From Certhia americana (lineage: Eukaryota; Chordata; Aves; Passeriformes; Certhiidae), in the NCBI GenBank assembly GCA_018697195.1, contig CM031858.1, positions 92,041,120-92,105,119 on the forward strand: DNA of 64,000 nt. The letters are read 5' to 3'. The position numbers and the translations under genes are program-made. Under the pieces are notes generated by a model, which was not told the DNA's origin, did not search any database, and saw only the letters and a program-made list of their open reading frames with translations. Of the stretch, positions 41,101 to 56,100 are shown piece after piece. Each line of letters opens with the position of its first letter. Position 1 is the first letter of the stretch.

Positions 41101-44100
41101 CGTCTCTGGGCAAACTCTTCCACTGTTTGACTACCTTCCCTTAAAAAATTGTTCTGTTGTCCTCAGACGGAATTTCCTGTTGTTTAATTTATGTCCATTG
41201 CCTCTTTCATTGGATATTACCAAAAAGCCTCCAGCTCCACCTTTACAGCAAGTTTTTAGACACATTGATAAGAACACTTCACCTGTGCTGTATCAACCTT
41301 CCAGGAGATAATTAGGATTGTTCAAAGTCCTCCATAAGGACCAGGACCTGTGAATATGAGACTTTTTCCAATTATTTGAAGAAGTCCTCCTCTACCTCTT
41401 CCTGGTCAGCAGATCTACACTGAATACCCACTATAATGGTCTGCCTGCTGACCTTGACCTATGCACACTCAATTCTGAAAAAAACACTCATTAAGTTATT
41501 AATCTGACAAAAACTCCCTTTAATATACTAAAATATTTTACCTCTGGTGTATCAATCACCGGCAACTGCTCTATGTACTGGAGGTAGTCTTCCACTGTAT
41601 TCCCTTTTGGAATAACATAACCTTTGTAGAAACAAAATTTTTCACTGAACATGTGCTCCCCAAACCAGACTCTTGTGTATGTATTCAGCAGTGCCTTGTC
41701 AAGGTCATCAGTTACACGGCCACCATACTGCACTTCTCCAAGCATGTAGCGAACACAGCTCCAGTTCACTCCATGTTTGATGCCCACATCGTTCAAGTGG
41801 TTCTGGACGAACTGCACACTGGCTGAGAAGTCTGCCTGATTAAATTCGTAAGGGATATTCCAGCCCAATGGGCCAAACTTTCTTCTTTCCTGTAAAATAG
41901 TTGGAATTAAAGGTAAAACACTGATTGGTATTAATCATGAAGAAAGCCTAAGTGCAGAAGAATATATGAAATATGTTAAGAATGCAGTAGTTCTGCTGAA
42001 ACTCCATTTCACCAACTTTTTAAAAAACACATTTAACACAGACAAGGCCAAACACTTCATTAATTATCTAGTAGCTAAATTTGTACAAACAAATTAACAT
42101 TTTCACAAAATAAAAAATCCTCTTTTTAAACTACTTTTTTTATATCTCTGAGTCTGTAACCATAGCATTTGAATTTAAAAATTAAGCCACTCTTTGAGGC
42201 AAGGGTGTCCAAAATCATCAGCCATGATCATTGTGTGGAGTCTTCCTATGGACCAGATATACTCCCGTCACTGCTGTGTCTGCATGGTGCAGATATCTGC
42301 AAGTAAGAAAAACTGCTTCTTAGTGAATCATTTACAGACTCAGCTGGCAGCGTATAGCTGTTAGGGCAATATCTGGTAATTGCAAATTTTTTTTTTTTTT
42401 TTCCGCCAAGAAAGAAGTGATACCAAAGTGATACAAAGAAAAGCATACCACAGGCTTCCACTGGACCACAATATATCAGTGCATGGATGCCACAGAGCTA
42501 AATTAACTGGGCTCCAAATATAAACTAAGGATACTGCAAAATCTATCGATAGGATGATGAAAAGTTGTGGTTAATCCATAAAACGCTCTTTTTAATGGAA
42601 GTCCTAAAAGTCAAGACCCAAAATCTACTTTCACTTCCTCCTACAGAGTAGAAAGGATTTATATTCACCCTCTTTCACCTTCTCATTGTGAATGCAGCAT
42701 TTTAAGACTATGGTTTTACAAACCATAAATTGTAAACTCCTTTAATATGTTTTTATGGCTTAAAATATTAGTAAAAGTTTGGTTAGTTGAAAGATAGATC
42801 ACACAGTCATTGCCCAGGACTTTAATAGAGGAGTACTCTAATTGATCACTGCTTGATCATCCTTTTTTTCCCCTGAAATATCATCCACGTTGGAGGTACA
42901 GGACCAACACAAGCAAAATTGTAAGTTCTAACACTGTTGCAGTAAAAGAGATATATTGTTCTCTTTCTTTTTTTTATTTGTGTCAATTTGCTAATTGGAC
43001 TTCCATTTAAACATTTAGAAATGTTTTCATTTAGTAACAAGGTTCATCAATAAATGAAACATGGCTTTATGACAGAAGAAAAGAAATGTATTTCTAAACC
43101 TGAACAGTTGTGTGAAGAAATGCTACAGCATATAGCAATGGTTTCCACTGTGGCATTTTGCTTACTCCCAGCAGATCCTGAGTAACAGCTGAGTACGTTC
43201 GTTTTAAGCCAGCTTTCACACCTAGAAATTAAGTATAAAAATGTAATATGTAAGTATAAAAATGTATGGGAATCCATAAGTCCAACCTCCTAAGCATAAT
43301 TCTCTATTCCAATTTGCAGTATCCTCTTGCTTATACCTTCAAATAATGTCTTAGAATCACTTCTCTGTTCATCTGGTCATAGCAGGCAAATTTCAATAAC
43401 ATTTTGGTTTAGGTGGATAACACAAAAAATTAACTTCAAGAGTCTAGAACGAATCAAAATTAAGTAATTATATTCTAAATGTTTCCAATAACAACTAAAA
43501 TAGAAATGAAACTATTTAGCAACTATATGGCAATAAAAAAGACATCTATCATCATATGAAATATAGCACTGGGTATCCAAGAGTCTGTTTTGATATTTAC
43601 TTATAATATGAGATTTTAATTTTATTTAAGATAATTTTATTTAGATTTGATTCCTATAAAATCTCGAAATTCTGTATGCAGTCTCTCCATCTGGTCTACA
43701 GGCACCACGGTGATGAGATGAGAACCTAAGTTCATAGTGCAAATATTAATACTTGTGGAGGTTTGTTTGGGCACTGACATTTCATATCCCAGGAACAGCT
43801 TTAGGCAGTTGATACTGATACAGTCTCAGCTTCCATGGAACACAGAAGCTTGACTGCTCCCAAATGGTTTCAGGCAGTGCTACTCAAGCATCTTTTGCCT
43901 TGGGCAGACAACCCAAGCATGAGTTACTGACATCAGGTCCCTCCTATGACAACTTCCACCTAATCAGCTTTACACAAGTCTAGAAGGGCAGATTTCAAGT
44001 GCAGTGAATATATTTTCGAAGTTGTCCTACTTCTTATGGTACAATAAATGTACTTTTGCTTTGTTTGTACTTCATGAAGATCCTGTAGAACAATATTCAA

Positions 44101-47100
44101 ATAAGTAACTTTTCAAAATACTGAATGGGTATCATATGAGGGTTCCAAAATTTTTGAAAAGTGTCTTAATGTATTGTGCTACCAGTGTGGCAGGATAGTC
44201 TTAAGAAACTAAAATTGTCTATATTTCAACCTGACTTTAATTTTTACACTGGGATTTTTTCAGCTGCGAAATGCCAGTTGCAAATTTGCTATCTTGACTT
44301 CTAAAATTGCCTCTTGGCTATTTTAGGTCATTACCATTAGAATGATTAGGAGGGGGCCACTGCACAATAAAAAGATGCTATGCTCTGAATTAAAAAGGGG
44401 GCGAGGAGAAGAGAAAGAAGTAAGAAATTTTTATCAACAGACTGACTACCTGCTCTTGAGATGGGAGTATGAATGTTGAAATAGGATGTTTCACAGCATC
44501 AACTATTCTGTGTATTTCAAATATCTTACTAATGTTCAAAGGAAGCTAAATACTGAAATAAGAGGTTTAAATGTCTGAAACTTTAAACAGGACGTGGATA
44601 AAAATTCTCAGCTCCTACTGACATCATCAACCGAAACCAGTGGCAACACACATATATATAGAGAAAAAGGATATATTTATTTATTTGTAGGCAATTGATA
44701 AAATACCCCTTCTCTCCTCAAAGTTTAACAATCGTCTTGGCCTCTCCTCACATAATATGTTCTCTAGTCCCTTCAGAATTTTTGTGGATTCTCACTGGAC
44801 TCATTCCATCCATGTCTTTCTTGCACCCATATTAATACAGGAACATGAGTCCAAACTCATGTTAAGATGCAGATCTCACATTGTGCTTCTGCACATGGAC
44901 TGCTTAGGTTAGGAAAGCTGTGGGCTTAGAGGCTCAGAAAGCATAAGATCAGCATCTGAATATGAGGAAACATCCTGGAAGTGGGGAAAGATCCTGGGGA
45001 TTAGGAAGTGCAAGGAGGCTCAGAAGACAAGGGATGCCCAGTAATATAGGTCAGTAGTGTCCAAGACTGGTACCTTCAAGTGGCTACACAGTAAAGCCAC
45101 ATTATTTTCTGCCCAACCTTCCTGGACAAGCAGCGATCTCTCCAATGGGAAAGGAAATCATCCCTACCTTGAGGAGGTTCATTGGTAAATTTTATAGAGG
45201 ACTGCAATAGATTAATAGGAAACTCTGGGTGAGCCTCTGTAGTGATCCAGGTTCTGAAATCTTCACTCATAGACTCTTTTGTTGTGATGGTGTCCATTAA
45301 TTCATTAAGAAATTCCAAGCCAAGGTGACAGTTCTGTAGAAGGAGCCATCCTCCATCTTCCATGCACTGATTTAGCAGGTGCCTTGCATGGGCTTCCTGT
45401 CCCTGACCCATTGAAATGGCACGACATGGAATGTTCTAGAAGTAAAAGGGAAAGGTTTTTTTTTATATGTAGTTCCTTAGAATTATATATGTGATGTATT
45501 ACTTCCATAGCTCCATGCATAGTGACATTCTGCCACAAAGAAAGCCATTAATATCAATGGAGATTGATTATATTAAAACAAAGTTAAAAAAAAATAACAA
45601 CAAAAGATATGTTTCAGGTTCCTCTTATCTTCCACCTGTTGGAAGAAAACTATACCCACTGGAAATATTTTTTTGCTGGTCTAACAATATCTGTGGGATA
45701 AGACACCTTGAAACATTTTTTCAGATTTTTCACCACTTTTTCAAATAAAGCAAGACATAAATACAGCCTGACCATTCTTTTTTCTATAATATACTGTCTT
45801 GAGATGGGCAGATATTAGGGCTTCAGATAATAATTAATGCACAGTGTAAACCAAACAATTCTGGTGACTTTTTACTGTCTGAACATATTTCTTTTAAAAG
45901 AGAACTGTTGATAAAGCAGGTAGGACAGGAAAGATTGATTCACATTAAAGCATTACTCAGGATATACCCTGTATTGTTAAATGGCAGCTGTGGAGGCACT
46001 GCTTCAGAGGATTCCAGTTTGGTGATCTGCTAGCTCGAGCAGATCTAGAGCAGATTTAGATTCAGAAGAAAGGAAGCTTATAAATGCAAACATAAAATTC
46101 TGGAATTTTATGGGCATCTTCTCCAGAGTCTATGGGAGAGTAAAGCCAGCTGTTCTGAAAACCAGAGGAACAGAGGAACCAGAGGAGGATACAAGTTCTC
46201 ACAAAGGGATCTGAAAAAGATAAGGCTGAGATCAGGACCACACAAGTCTGTCAGTAACATGCAGATCCTCTCTTGTTGTTCTTGCCACTCTTGTCCTTTT
46301 TAAGTCTGGCTCAGGTTGGCTGCCTGTCTCCTGCCAGGGAAAACCAGACTTATCAAACCCAGTTAAACATATTATTCTTCATACATGCTGAGGGCGAAAG
46401 AATTGATGAAGAGACTTTGTTCCATGGACAGTTTCATGTTCAACACCTACATGAGTATCCCTCATGCAGTGGGCAATGAGCTGCATTATCAGTCTGGGCC
46501 AATCATCAGCTGGCCGGGAGCTACAAAGGTTACAAAAGTTAGGCTTGACCTGTACAGCTACTCAGACTCTCTTACTGTGAAACAAAAAGGAAGGAAGACA
46601 TCCACTCGTAAACAGTGTGGAGGAGGCTGCCCTACTTTTGCAGGAGAAGAAGGTTAAGCATATGGACACAAACTGTGCTGGGTCATTTGGCCTTAGGGTC
46701 AGAGAATGGGCCCTGACCTGATTTTACACAACAGTATAAATACAGCTTCTGTATATGATCCCTCGTATCCTGGCAAGATTTAAGGACATGAGAATTCCAA
46801 AGATTAAAAAGCAGTTAAATCCTACTCTCAGGTCAGTGAAACCTGAAACTGTAGCTAAAAGAAGCAAAGCTGAACAGCCTGTGAAGCTAGCTATGTGACA
46901 GAGAACCAAAAAACTTTAACTTTTCTAAGATACATCTCAGTACAGCTAGCAATCCTGTAAGTTAAAGACTATGAGTACCCCTGCATAAGAATGCATAAAT
47001 ATTCAGCAGGCACATTATTCCCTAACAAAGCATCTACTCATAATTTTCTCTTCTCAGCAGTGTTACCTCTCAAATGTACAGCTGTTAAAGGTTATGGAAA

Positions 47101-50100
47101 CATCGAGAGAAGGAAAAAAAATTTTTTCACTATGAATTGTCCTCATTTTACTCCTTCTGAAAGAACTCTATCAAATGCCTGCATACAGAATGTTTCTTCA
47201 AATAGTGAGTCATATCGGCATATCCATGTCATCTTAATACATCGCTACCCAGATGAAAATGCTGGCATTTTAGTCACTACAGTGGCCCTGACAGTTCTGT
47301 TGAAGGTTCTGTGCATCATTCCCTAAAAGAAGAAACTATCTTTACAATTTAAAAAAAAAATCTGATTTCAATGAAGTCAAAGAGCTGGCATAAGAAACTT
47401 CATTTTAATCCTGAAAGTTAAATTTTCACACCATCTTAAAGTGAAAGTAAAGGGGGCGTAAATGCAAGCAGTTTTAAGATAGAGCTTGTTTGGTTTATAA
47501 ACAAGATTATATAGCTCAGTAGTCACAGAAAATGTTTTCATTTCTTTGGGAGAGGGCCACCTGAACAACTAAATTTTAGAGTGAAAAATAAATTCTGGTC
47601 ACAAATTTGAACATTACCAACAACAGACAGGTGATTTATACCGTTAATATCATACTTAGAAGCACCATCGGTACTGGAAATACATTTTAAGACTAAAAAT
47701 CACGACTGTAAAAGGGAAATCATTGAAAAAAGAGGCCCAAGTTTTTTATTATTCAGAAGAAAAAAACCCCTGCACCACTCCACCCTCCCCCTTTCGAGAT
47801 CAGGTCTCTGGTACAGCAAACTTATATAAAGATCTGGTCTGGAAAAAAAGCAGAGAAATCCCAAAGAAAGACAAGAACTAAGTACAATTTATTGACATAC
47901 TAGCAAAATAAATACAAAGCTCCTTTGAAAATATTTATGAAAACTTAGTTATTTCTAGATACGTGTTTCAAAAGGTAAAGAACTGCTGAAATACTCCTCA
48001 AGTTCCACGCTGTTATATACATTTTTATTTTTAAAAAACATCTGCATTTGCATTTTGTTTTGTGGTATCTGGACAGCTTCTGTAAACTTGAAAGGTTTCT
48101 ATATGCTGTGTGGTTAGGTCTTTACTACAAGAAATTAGAAAAGAACCTTAAAGTTTAACAGTGTTGTTGACTTTACATTTACAGGTGACACTAGAGTTGA
48201 ACTTCTGGTTATGACAGCCTAGCTGATGTTGCCTTGTTCATAAACCACGTGTGAATAAACACGGCAATGCCTTTAGCTCTTTCATAACCTCACTTTCTAT
48301 TTATTCTGTACACATTTCCTGAAAGCAGGAAAACTGCTTTAAGTATTAAGACTGTCCGCTGCAATGTCCTTTTGGTTTGACAGCAGACAAGGATCAAATT
48401 AATGACTTCATTTTTACAGTTCCTAAATTTAAACACTAAGTGAGAGTTACGTCATAATTTAAGCCATCTTCAACTCAGACAGACAAATAATTCTGATTAA
48501 TAAGCTAAAGAGATTTGTGTGTCCTCCCCACTTTTGCAAGTTTGTCTTACTTAATGTATAATAAAATCCTGCACAATTAAATGAAGATGCATTCTAACGA
48601 GGAGGAAAATTTACAAGAAGTAAATAACTTCTTGGAAAAATTTTATATGCTGCTACATTGTGAACCATAAAACAGAACACAGAGTGCCTTAAAGTGATGC
48701 TGTTCTGTAGGAACTATTGAATGTCTCCATCAAGTGCACAGGTTGAATGCTAGAGTGTTAAAATTAATTTCTCTTGTCCCCATATTTATGATTTTTTCTG
48801 TATTTTCTTGTAATTGTCATTACTGTCAGCTCTTACAGTGAATACAACACAATTTAAACCACAAATGTTGCTTGGTTCTCATAGCTCAGTACCTTTGCTA
48901 AGTAGTGGACTATCATAGTCTGGTTATAGACAGAGTTCTCATTGGAATCAAACAACTGCAAAAAGCAAGACTGTTATATTTTCATTTCCTAGTAAATGCA
49001 TTTTGGCTACTGGTCAACAATTGACTTCCAGAGAACACTAGTATGAATATAAATATAATAATTTGAACATCTTTAAAATGTGGAAATTCCACTTCTAGTG
49101 CAAAGAAGAGTTTAAAATGTCTTAATCAGCTCTAGCAAGCTAAGTTTAGGAGGATACCTTTGATTTTGCAAGACGTTCTATATTTTCAGTGGGGTCAGAC
49201 CCCACTGATAAAAGGCATGTCAACGGTGTTCTAGAGTCACTTTCCATCCACATTACTTCCATTTCAAGAATAAATCCTTCTGCATATTTCCCTCCAAGAG
49301 ATTCTGCAATGTAGTGTCGAGCCTGGGAAAAAAAAAAAAATGTTACCAGGAAAATATATCTATCTTTATATTTTTTAATTTAGCACTAATCACTAATAAC
49401 TAGTGATGGGGAATTTACCAATATCTACATTGGAACGCAATGACTGCAACCACTGAAATTCTCAGATAGCAAACTTCAAACAAAGAAGAGAAAGAATTCT
49501 GCTCATGCAACAGCCAACCTGTGAACACTGTTGCTAGAAATTGTTAAATGGGGGTTTTTATAGAACTTAAAAAACAAAAAAAAAGGCCACACAGAATAGA
49601 TCCAGTGGCATCTCCGAGGACAGCTCAGATATTGCCCCTATATTACTGCCTGTTAAAACTTGGTGGATAGCCAAATAAAAGAGTTTCTCTATCCCAGTTC
49701 CATTCTTAGTTTCTCTAAATATGTATTGTTGACGCTGTCTCTACAGCATAGTGGATTAGACAGATCTTTCATCTGACCCAGTTACAATCTCCCATATATT
49801 TACTGGAACTTCAAACAAATTCTCCTGTCCAGTGGTTATCCAATTCAAGTCTCTTAGGCTGAATATCTATTCTTACAAAACATTAACTCAGCTCAGACTT
49901 GATCCTTAAAGGTCAAGCCTTCTTTAGAAGATAGAAAGAAAATAGAAGCATATTTTTTTCTTTTCACAGACATTTTCTAAAAGAACTTCTAAAGCTACCT
50001 TAGTGCATGAAATTCTTTTTTGACAGAAGTGACTTTCTAACTATGTATTGACTCACAGATTCTGAGGCATGTATGATGAAGGGAAGCACTGAGGAACAAG

Positions 50101-53100
50101 GTGGACTGAGGAAGATGTCAATTGTAGGAAAAAAACATCAGTCAGTCACCCACTATTATGTGTAGATTCTGTCCTAGACAGGTAAAACTTCTAATGCTTG
50201 GGAAAACATAGTAGGGAAAGAAGAGATAAAGAGAAACAAAAGAGATCCCCTCTCTCCTCAAAAATTAAAATAATGACCCTTTTTTGTAGCCATTTTTCAG
50301 ACATTCTTTTTCAGAGATGATTGTGCAAGACAATAACAAATAATTGAAAAATAATCTGATAGTTAATTGTTGATAAATAATGAGTTGATAAATAAGCAGT
50401 AGCAGCTTTATTATTTTGCTCTGTGTAAATTATGACAGTTGGAGCTCCCATACTTCTCTCCTACTTTGACTGAAGAGTAGAAAATGAAAAAGAGTGGAGC
50501 AAGCCTTGTTGAAAAAGAGGTCCATGAAAACATAGTGTCCCCTAAATACAATACAGATGCTACCACAGCACGTAACATGTAAAGTTGAGATAGGCAGGAA
50601 AGAAAAACTACTACTTTCCAGTATAGAAAGGGAAAAAAAAACCTGAAAAGAAGGTACTCATAGGCTCACACATCTCTTTTATACCTACATAGAGAAGAAA
50701 AATCAAAATATCACAAACTGTGGAAAAACTAATAGTCTACTGCAGTTTCTTTTATGACTTTTGCCATGAGGCAGCCTTAATTATTACTTTCTCAGTAGAG
50801 AGGGTAAGTAAACAGTTTATCTGCTTTTTTAGTGCACCTGTCATAAAAGTGAATTGTTCTTTTTCCACCACTTCTGTGAAAAAGAACAGGGATGTATTCT
50901 TTGATTCATCAGAGGAATGCAACTTCTTTACAGGTTTCATGACTCAACATTGAAAACACCACACCAAAAAATGGTATTCTTGCAGCTCCAACACAATTTG
51001 GTTTATGTTCTGCTTTCTAGTTCATTGTAATTAAACAAATTAGTGTTTTCACACATATTTTTTCTGAGCATTTAAGAATCTGATTTTTCAAAATAGCTCA
51101 CTCTGCAACAAATATTATGATAACAAGAAATTCAGAGAAGATTGGAAGTACTTCAGGAGATGTCACATGGAGTAACCATTGTAGAAAACTGTATCTTACT
51201 TGGGCAACTGTGTGATCAGGGCACCAGCTACGGACAAGGAGCAGTTTATGGAATTGATCCAGTAAGCTGTCATAACCATCAGGAATAACAGATTTTTCAG
51301 GAGCTTCTTGATCAAACCAGGCTTTCCAAGACTTCTCATTCTTAACAATTTGCACCAGAAGTTGATTGAAAGGGTACAAGCTAGATAACTGCACAAGATT
51401 GAGCCATGTCGTGTCAAGGATCCACTTTTTTGGTTTTGGTTCCACAGAATTCATATCCAAGCTGGCACCTCCTGCAAAGTGAAAAGTATTATAGAGGAAA
51501 ACAAACATTGTTAAACAGAAAAATTACAAGTAATAAAAATATGTATTTTTTATATAATTCAGGGAGTAATAACATTTTATGTAAACCAGGATATGGAGAC
51601 ATAGAATTTGCATGGAAGAAACTCTTAACAAAGACCTAATTGGAAAGTGGCCTGTTCCTCCCAAAGCTGATATCCCACTAATTTTTGTGCTACTTCTAGT
51701 CTATCTGTAGAGCTGGAATAAAATGTGACCACCTAAAAGGATACTCAAACCCAGTTCTTCAGAGCAGATGTACATTGGTTAGTACAGCCTCCTTTCATCT
51801 ATACTAAAGAGTAAGGAAGCACATGGTGCATTCATCTCCAGGACTGAGAGACGTCAACAGCCTCTTAGCTCAACCAAAACTCAGCCTCATGTCCATTTGC
51901 ACACCCAGCACAACTGAGCCACAGCTGAACAGTAACTCAGTTTTTGCCAAACAAACTGGGATATTTGGAAGCCAAGCACCTGACAGTACTTGTGTTTTTA
52001 CCAGGTTGTGTTTATCTTATCTAGGAGGCAGTGAGGTCAAAACCCATCAAATCTTAAAAACCTTACTCAAATTTTCCTTTGTCATTGTGTCTGAGCAGTG
52101 ACATACAGTGGTGGCACAATGCAGTGCAATATAGAAGTGTTTCACACCATGTATCTAAGACTTCCACTTTTTTGTGCTGACACTTAAGTCTGGTTCAATA
52201 TTCGCATGCCTGCTCATCACCCATCAAGAGAGCTTTTGCTGATTGTCTGCAATCTTACTGACACAGATACATGGCAACTTGAAAAAGAGGAAGACAGTAG
52301 AGACTATAAGTTCTCTTACAAGTAATTGACTTATTTTTTTTCCCATTTTGCAATGCATTACAGTTAAAATAATCCTCATCTAAGCATTACTTTGATAACA
52401 AATAATATATATTGCTCTTGTTTTGGAAAATTTGTCTCTTAATTCCTTCTGGACTGCATATGCTTTCATTCACAAGTTAGAAACTAGTAGATCCACAGGA
52501 AATAACACATTGTTAATGCAAGTACTGCAAAATCTGAATTTGGCAGTACACAGACATATGTAAACAAGAATATTTTTAGAGAAATTACCTTTGATCAGTG
52601 TCTCAAACTCACTGTGTGAAATTTTCTTGGCCTGCAAGTCAATCTTCAGTGCCAGAAGCAATGTGAACAGGAACCTGTGATTTTTATACAACCCTCGAAC
52701 TGTGTACTTGAAGACCTCGTAGGTGAGATGCTCAATTATATAAACTATCCTTTTTGCTGGAATTTGAGATTTCCGAGATCTTTCCACTGCTAGGTCAAAA
52801 ATTCCAAGGAACTGTCCTAAGGATGTTTGGTACATGACATTAACTGAGCTCATTTCCACAATTAGGAAATAAAGGATGCTACCACGACTTGCCACGGGCC
52901 GATACTCTTCACGTGCAGTATTGATTTTCACCTCTGTCTCCATTGCTGTGTTTAATTTTTCACTGACCTTAAAATTAATGGAAAAGACCATGATGATTAA
53001 GTTGTATCACTTGTGATTTAGACTACACAAGAAAAAAGAAAAGGTCTTGATTAAGATCACGATAATATTTTTAGTTGAGCTTTGCTTCTCTCTGTCAGTG

Positions 53101-56100
53101 TTTCAACACAGACCTTGTGTCTTCATATGCTCCAACTTCTGTCACAATGGGAGCCAGTTCAAACTTACATCTGCAAAATATGCCTGGAATATAAGCAATA
53201 TCCAGGCAGCAGTTTAATTTTGCAATTTTTTAATGTAAAAAAATTAGAATTTCTACTATTTGTTTGTTAAGAAGTCAGACATTATATAGTGGATCTGAAC
53301 AGAAAAAAAAAAAAAAAACAGGAATGAAAATATATACATACATCTTTATATATACAACCTTCAAATTACAAATACAAAATTTATCAGCAGTATATTCAAA
53401 ATTCACCTCTTCTGCTGTTGTTTTAGTGATGCTTAAGACTTCTATCAGAGACTCATCTTCAACCAGCGAGCCTTCTGTACTGGTTAGACGGCACAGCAGA
53501 TTATCTTCAAGCTCCTGCATTTTCCTCTTGTTGGATGTCACTTGTTCCATCAGTTTGATTCTTTCTGCTTCCAGTTCCTGTATTCAAGAAATTTGCCATA
53601 GAATATTTAACATCAATTAAAAGGAAGATTCCTTATAAAGACACAAAAAACATGTGAATTCATTCATGTCAGACTGGGAACTTTGCTGCCTTTTTTTATC
53701 AAATACTGAAATATTACTAAATATTTCTGTACTAAAATAATTTATATGCATGCTGAACATATATATTAAAGTAATTTACATGTAACCTGTATTTATTTGA
53801 CTAATGAAGCATATATGCTGTAGAATGAAAACACATCAGAATTACCAGGAAAAGCTTTCTTATAGTAAGGCGCACAAATCACTAAAGATAGTTTCCAATG
53901 GCAAGTGATAAAAGCCACATTACATCAAGTACTTCAAATCAAATCAGATAAAGGCCTGAAAGACACTTTGTAAGGATGAATTTTACATTGTGGGCAAAAC
54001 TGACTGGATGACCTTTTCCATTTCTAATTTCTATGATTCCGTGACTTTGAAAGACACAATCCTCTACTGCTTATAAAACAGGAAATGTTACAATTATTAT
54101 CTATGTCATATGGATTTTTTTGCCCTTTCTACAAGACAGACAATGACAAGGGAAAAAAGGCAGACAAGTCAACACAATGCCAAGTGAAATGAGGCATCTA
54201 TACAGCAGAGTTTACACAGCTCACGGATACTCTTGCTGGCTGTCATTATTTAATCAATCAAGTCAACCTTCCTATAAGAAAAGGGTAGTTAATAATAGTC
54301 TATATACACCTATGGCTTCAGTTTATTTTCATTTTCGTCAACATGTCAAGCTAGAGAAATGGAGATGTACAGAGTTACATAGTACAGGAGAGGTTGTCCT
54401 GTATTTCAGAGAAGTGACAAATTTCTTTATTTTCACAAATTTCTCATTTGGAAACCTGTTTGAAATATGTTCTAGGGCTACAGAGTGTAGCTCTGTGGAA
54501 GCTACAAGCAACTACAGCCAAAAGAGGGGAATGGCTTAAGCATCAGTAATTTAGCTTTCTACATTTACTCCTCTTTCTATACCATTAATGCAAAAAAAGA
54601 TTAGAATTACACAAAAGGAATACTTCCACAAAACATTCAAAAATGCATTTAACTACATGATTAAATTCCACGTAAGGACGTGTTTTGTTTAGGATCAGAC
54701 ACTTCACCCATACTATTTCTAAGTCTGTAAAATGTATCTTTCAGGAAATTAGCAAATATACCAGATGCAAGTTTTTGTTTACAAACATACAACATATGTT
54801 GTATGTTTCAACATACAACAACCATATTTGTAACACAAATAATAGTTGTTCTGAACACAAATAGTGGTAGCAACTTCATATCAAAGCACAAAAATTTGCT
54901 GATTTTTTCTGTATTTACACTCAATCTATAAAACCGAGAAGAATAAAGACTTCTTTGATCATATTTCATTGATCACTAGAGCAATCTTTAAGATGTCTTG
55001 GTTCCTTTCATCTATTACTTTAGCTCAGAGATCATGAAGTTGTCTCTTTGTAATAGAAAACCTGTTCTTCAGAATCTCTGTTCATGTTATGTCTTTTCTT
55101 TGAACTAAATTCTTCAGAATCCCATTGGCTCTATCTACACCACAACATTTCTATCTTACTGAGACAGAAGAGACAGAACAGCCATGATGTCTTCATATCT
55201 GCCAAAAGGAGTTTAATAAATGTTGATCATCTTACAACTATGTCCCTGTGCAGCAAGTAGTGCTGATATTAACCAGGTTCCCTTGCAACTCTTTTCAGCT
55301 GATGTACAGAACTGGAGGAATATTTTTCTGTGACTATATTTTTGACCCAAAATGCAGTCTAGTTGTTGCTATGTACATTCAATATGAATTCTCTAACAGT
55401 TCTGTCCAAGGAAAAACAAAACAAAACAAAACACAGAGCAAGGGTATCTTGAGGGACTAGGAGGTTTTTATGTAGGTCATGAGAAACCTATTTCACTTCT
55501 TCCACTTCTATTTTGATTTAGACCTCTCCCTCCCTTCAGAGGTTAGTTGGGATACTCCCATTCACTCCTGCTGATGCTGTTCAATTTAGCTTACAGAAAC
55601 CTACATACACCAGAGTAAAGATTAAAAGTTTTGCGTCTAAAGCATCTAAACCTATTTTCTCCCAATACATGCTCTTAAGTCTTTCTGTTTTTCATTGAAC
55701 AATTCAGAGGAAGTTTGTGCATTACAGTGGCGTTCCAGCCTCTGTTTGTGACTGTCAGACTGAAGGAAGGGCACCTTAATTCCAGTCCTTTCTTCAGTAA
55801 AGGCTCATTTTGAGCAAAGTGGAAGGGTGTTGGCTGGTGAAAATGACAGCACCACTAAGGAACACTGGTTATAACATGCTTTGGGGAAGTCAAAGGAAGA
55901 ATTAATTCCCTTAGGTAGGCAACTCCTCTTGCATAAGCAAACCTATCTGAGCTACTTACTGAAAACAGCAGTTCTGCTAATTCAAACCTCAACTTTTTTC
56001 TCTCACCTGAGAGAGGATTTTATTCCTTATATTAACCAGCTCATAATGAATGCAAATTTTAGTAAGAACAGTCAAGTCTGTGTTCAGGGTTCCTTAGGAA

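Larger units (their letters stand above)
37072..41541 (-). other. Dynein intron, 4.5 kb, repeat-bearing
   Basis: The intron carries a GC-richer LTR-type avian repeat (about 38960-39880) and a reverse-strand CR1 3' end (about 40960-41330). The remainder shows nothing recognisable. Confidence 0.7.

Noticed and set aside
43047..43277. 76-codon minus-strand open frame over the 122-base dynein exon
   Set aside because: It is the wrong frame of a real exon; the correct frame gives AGLKRTY and [12 protein letters not shown].
54177..54539. 120-codon plus-strand open frame in a dynein intron
   Set aside because: No recognisable similarity or promoter context; expected by chance in 64 kb.
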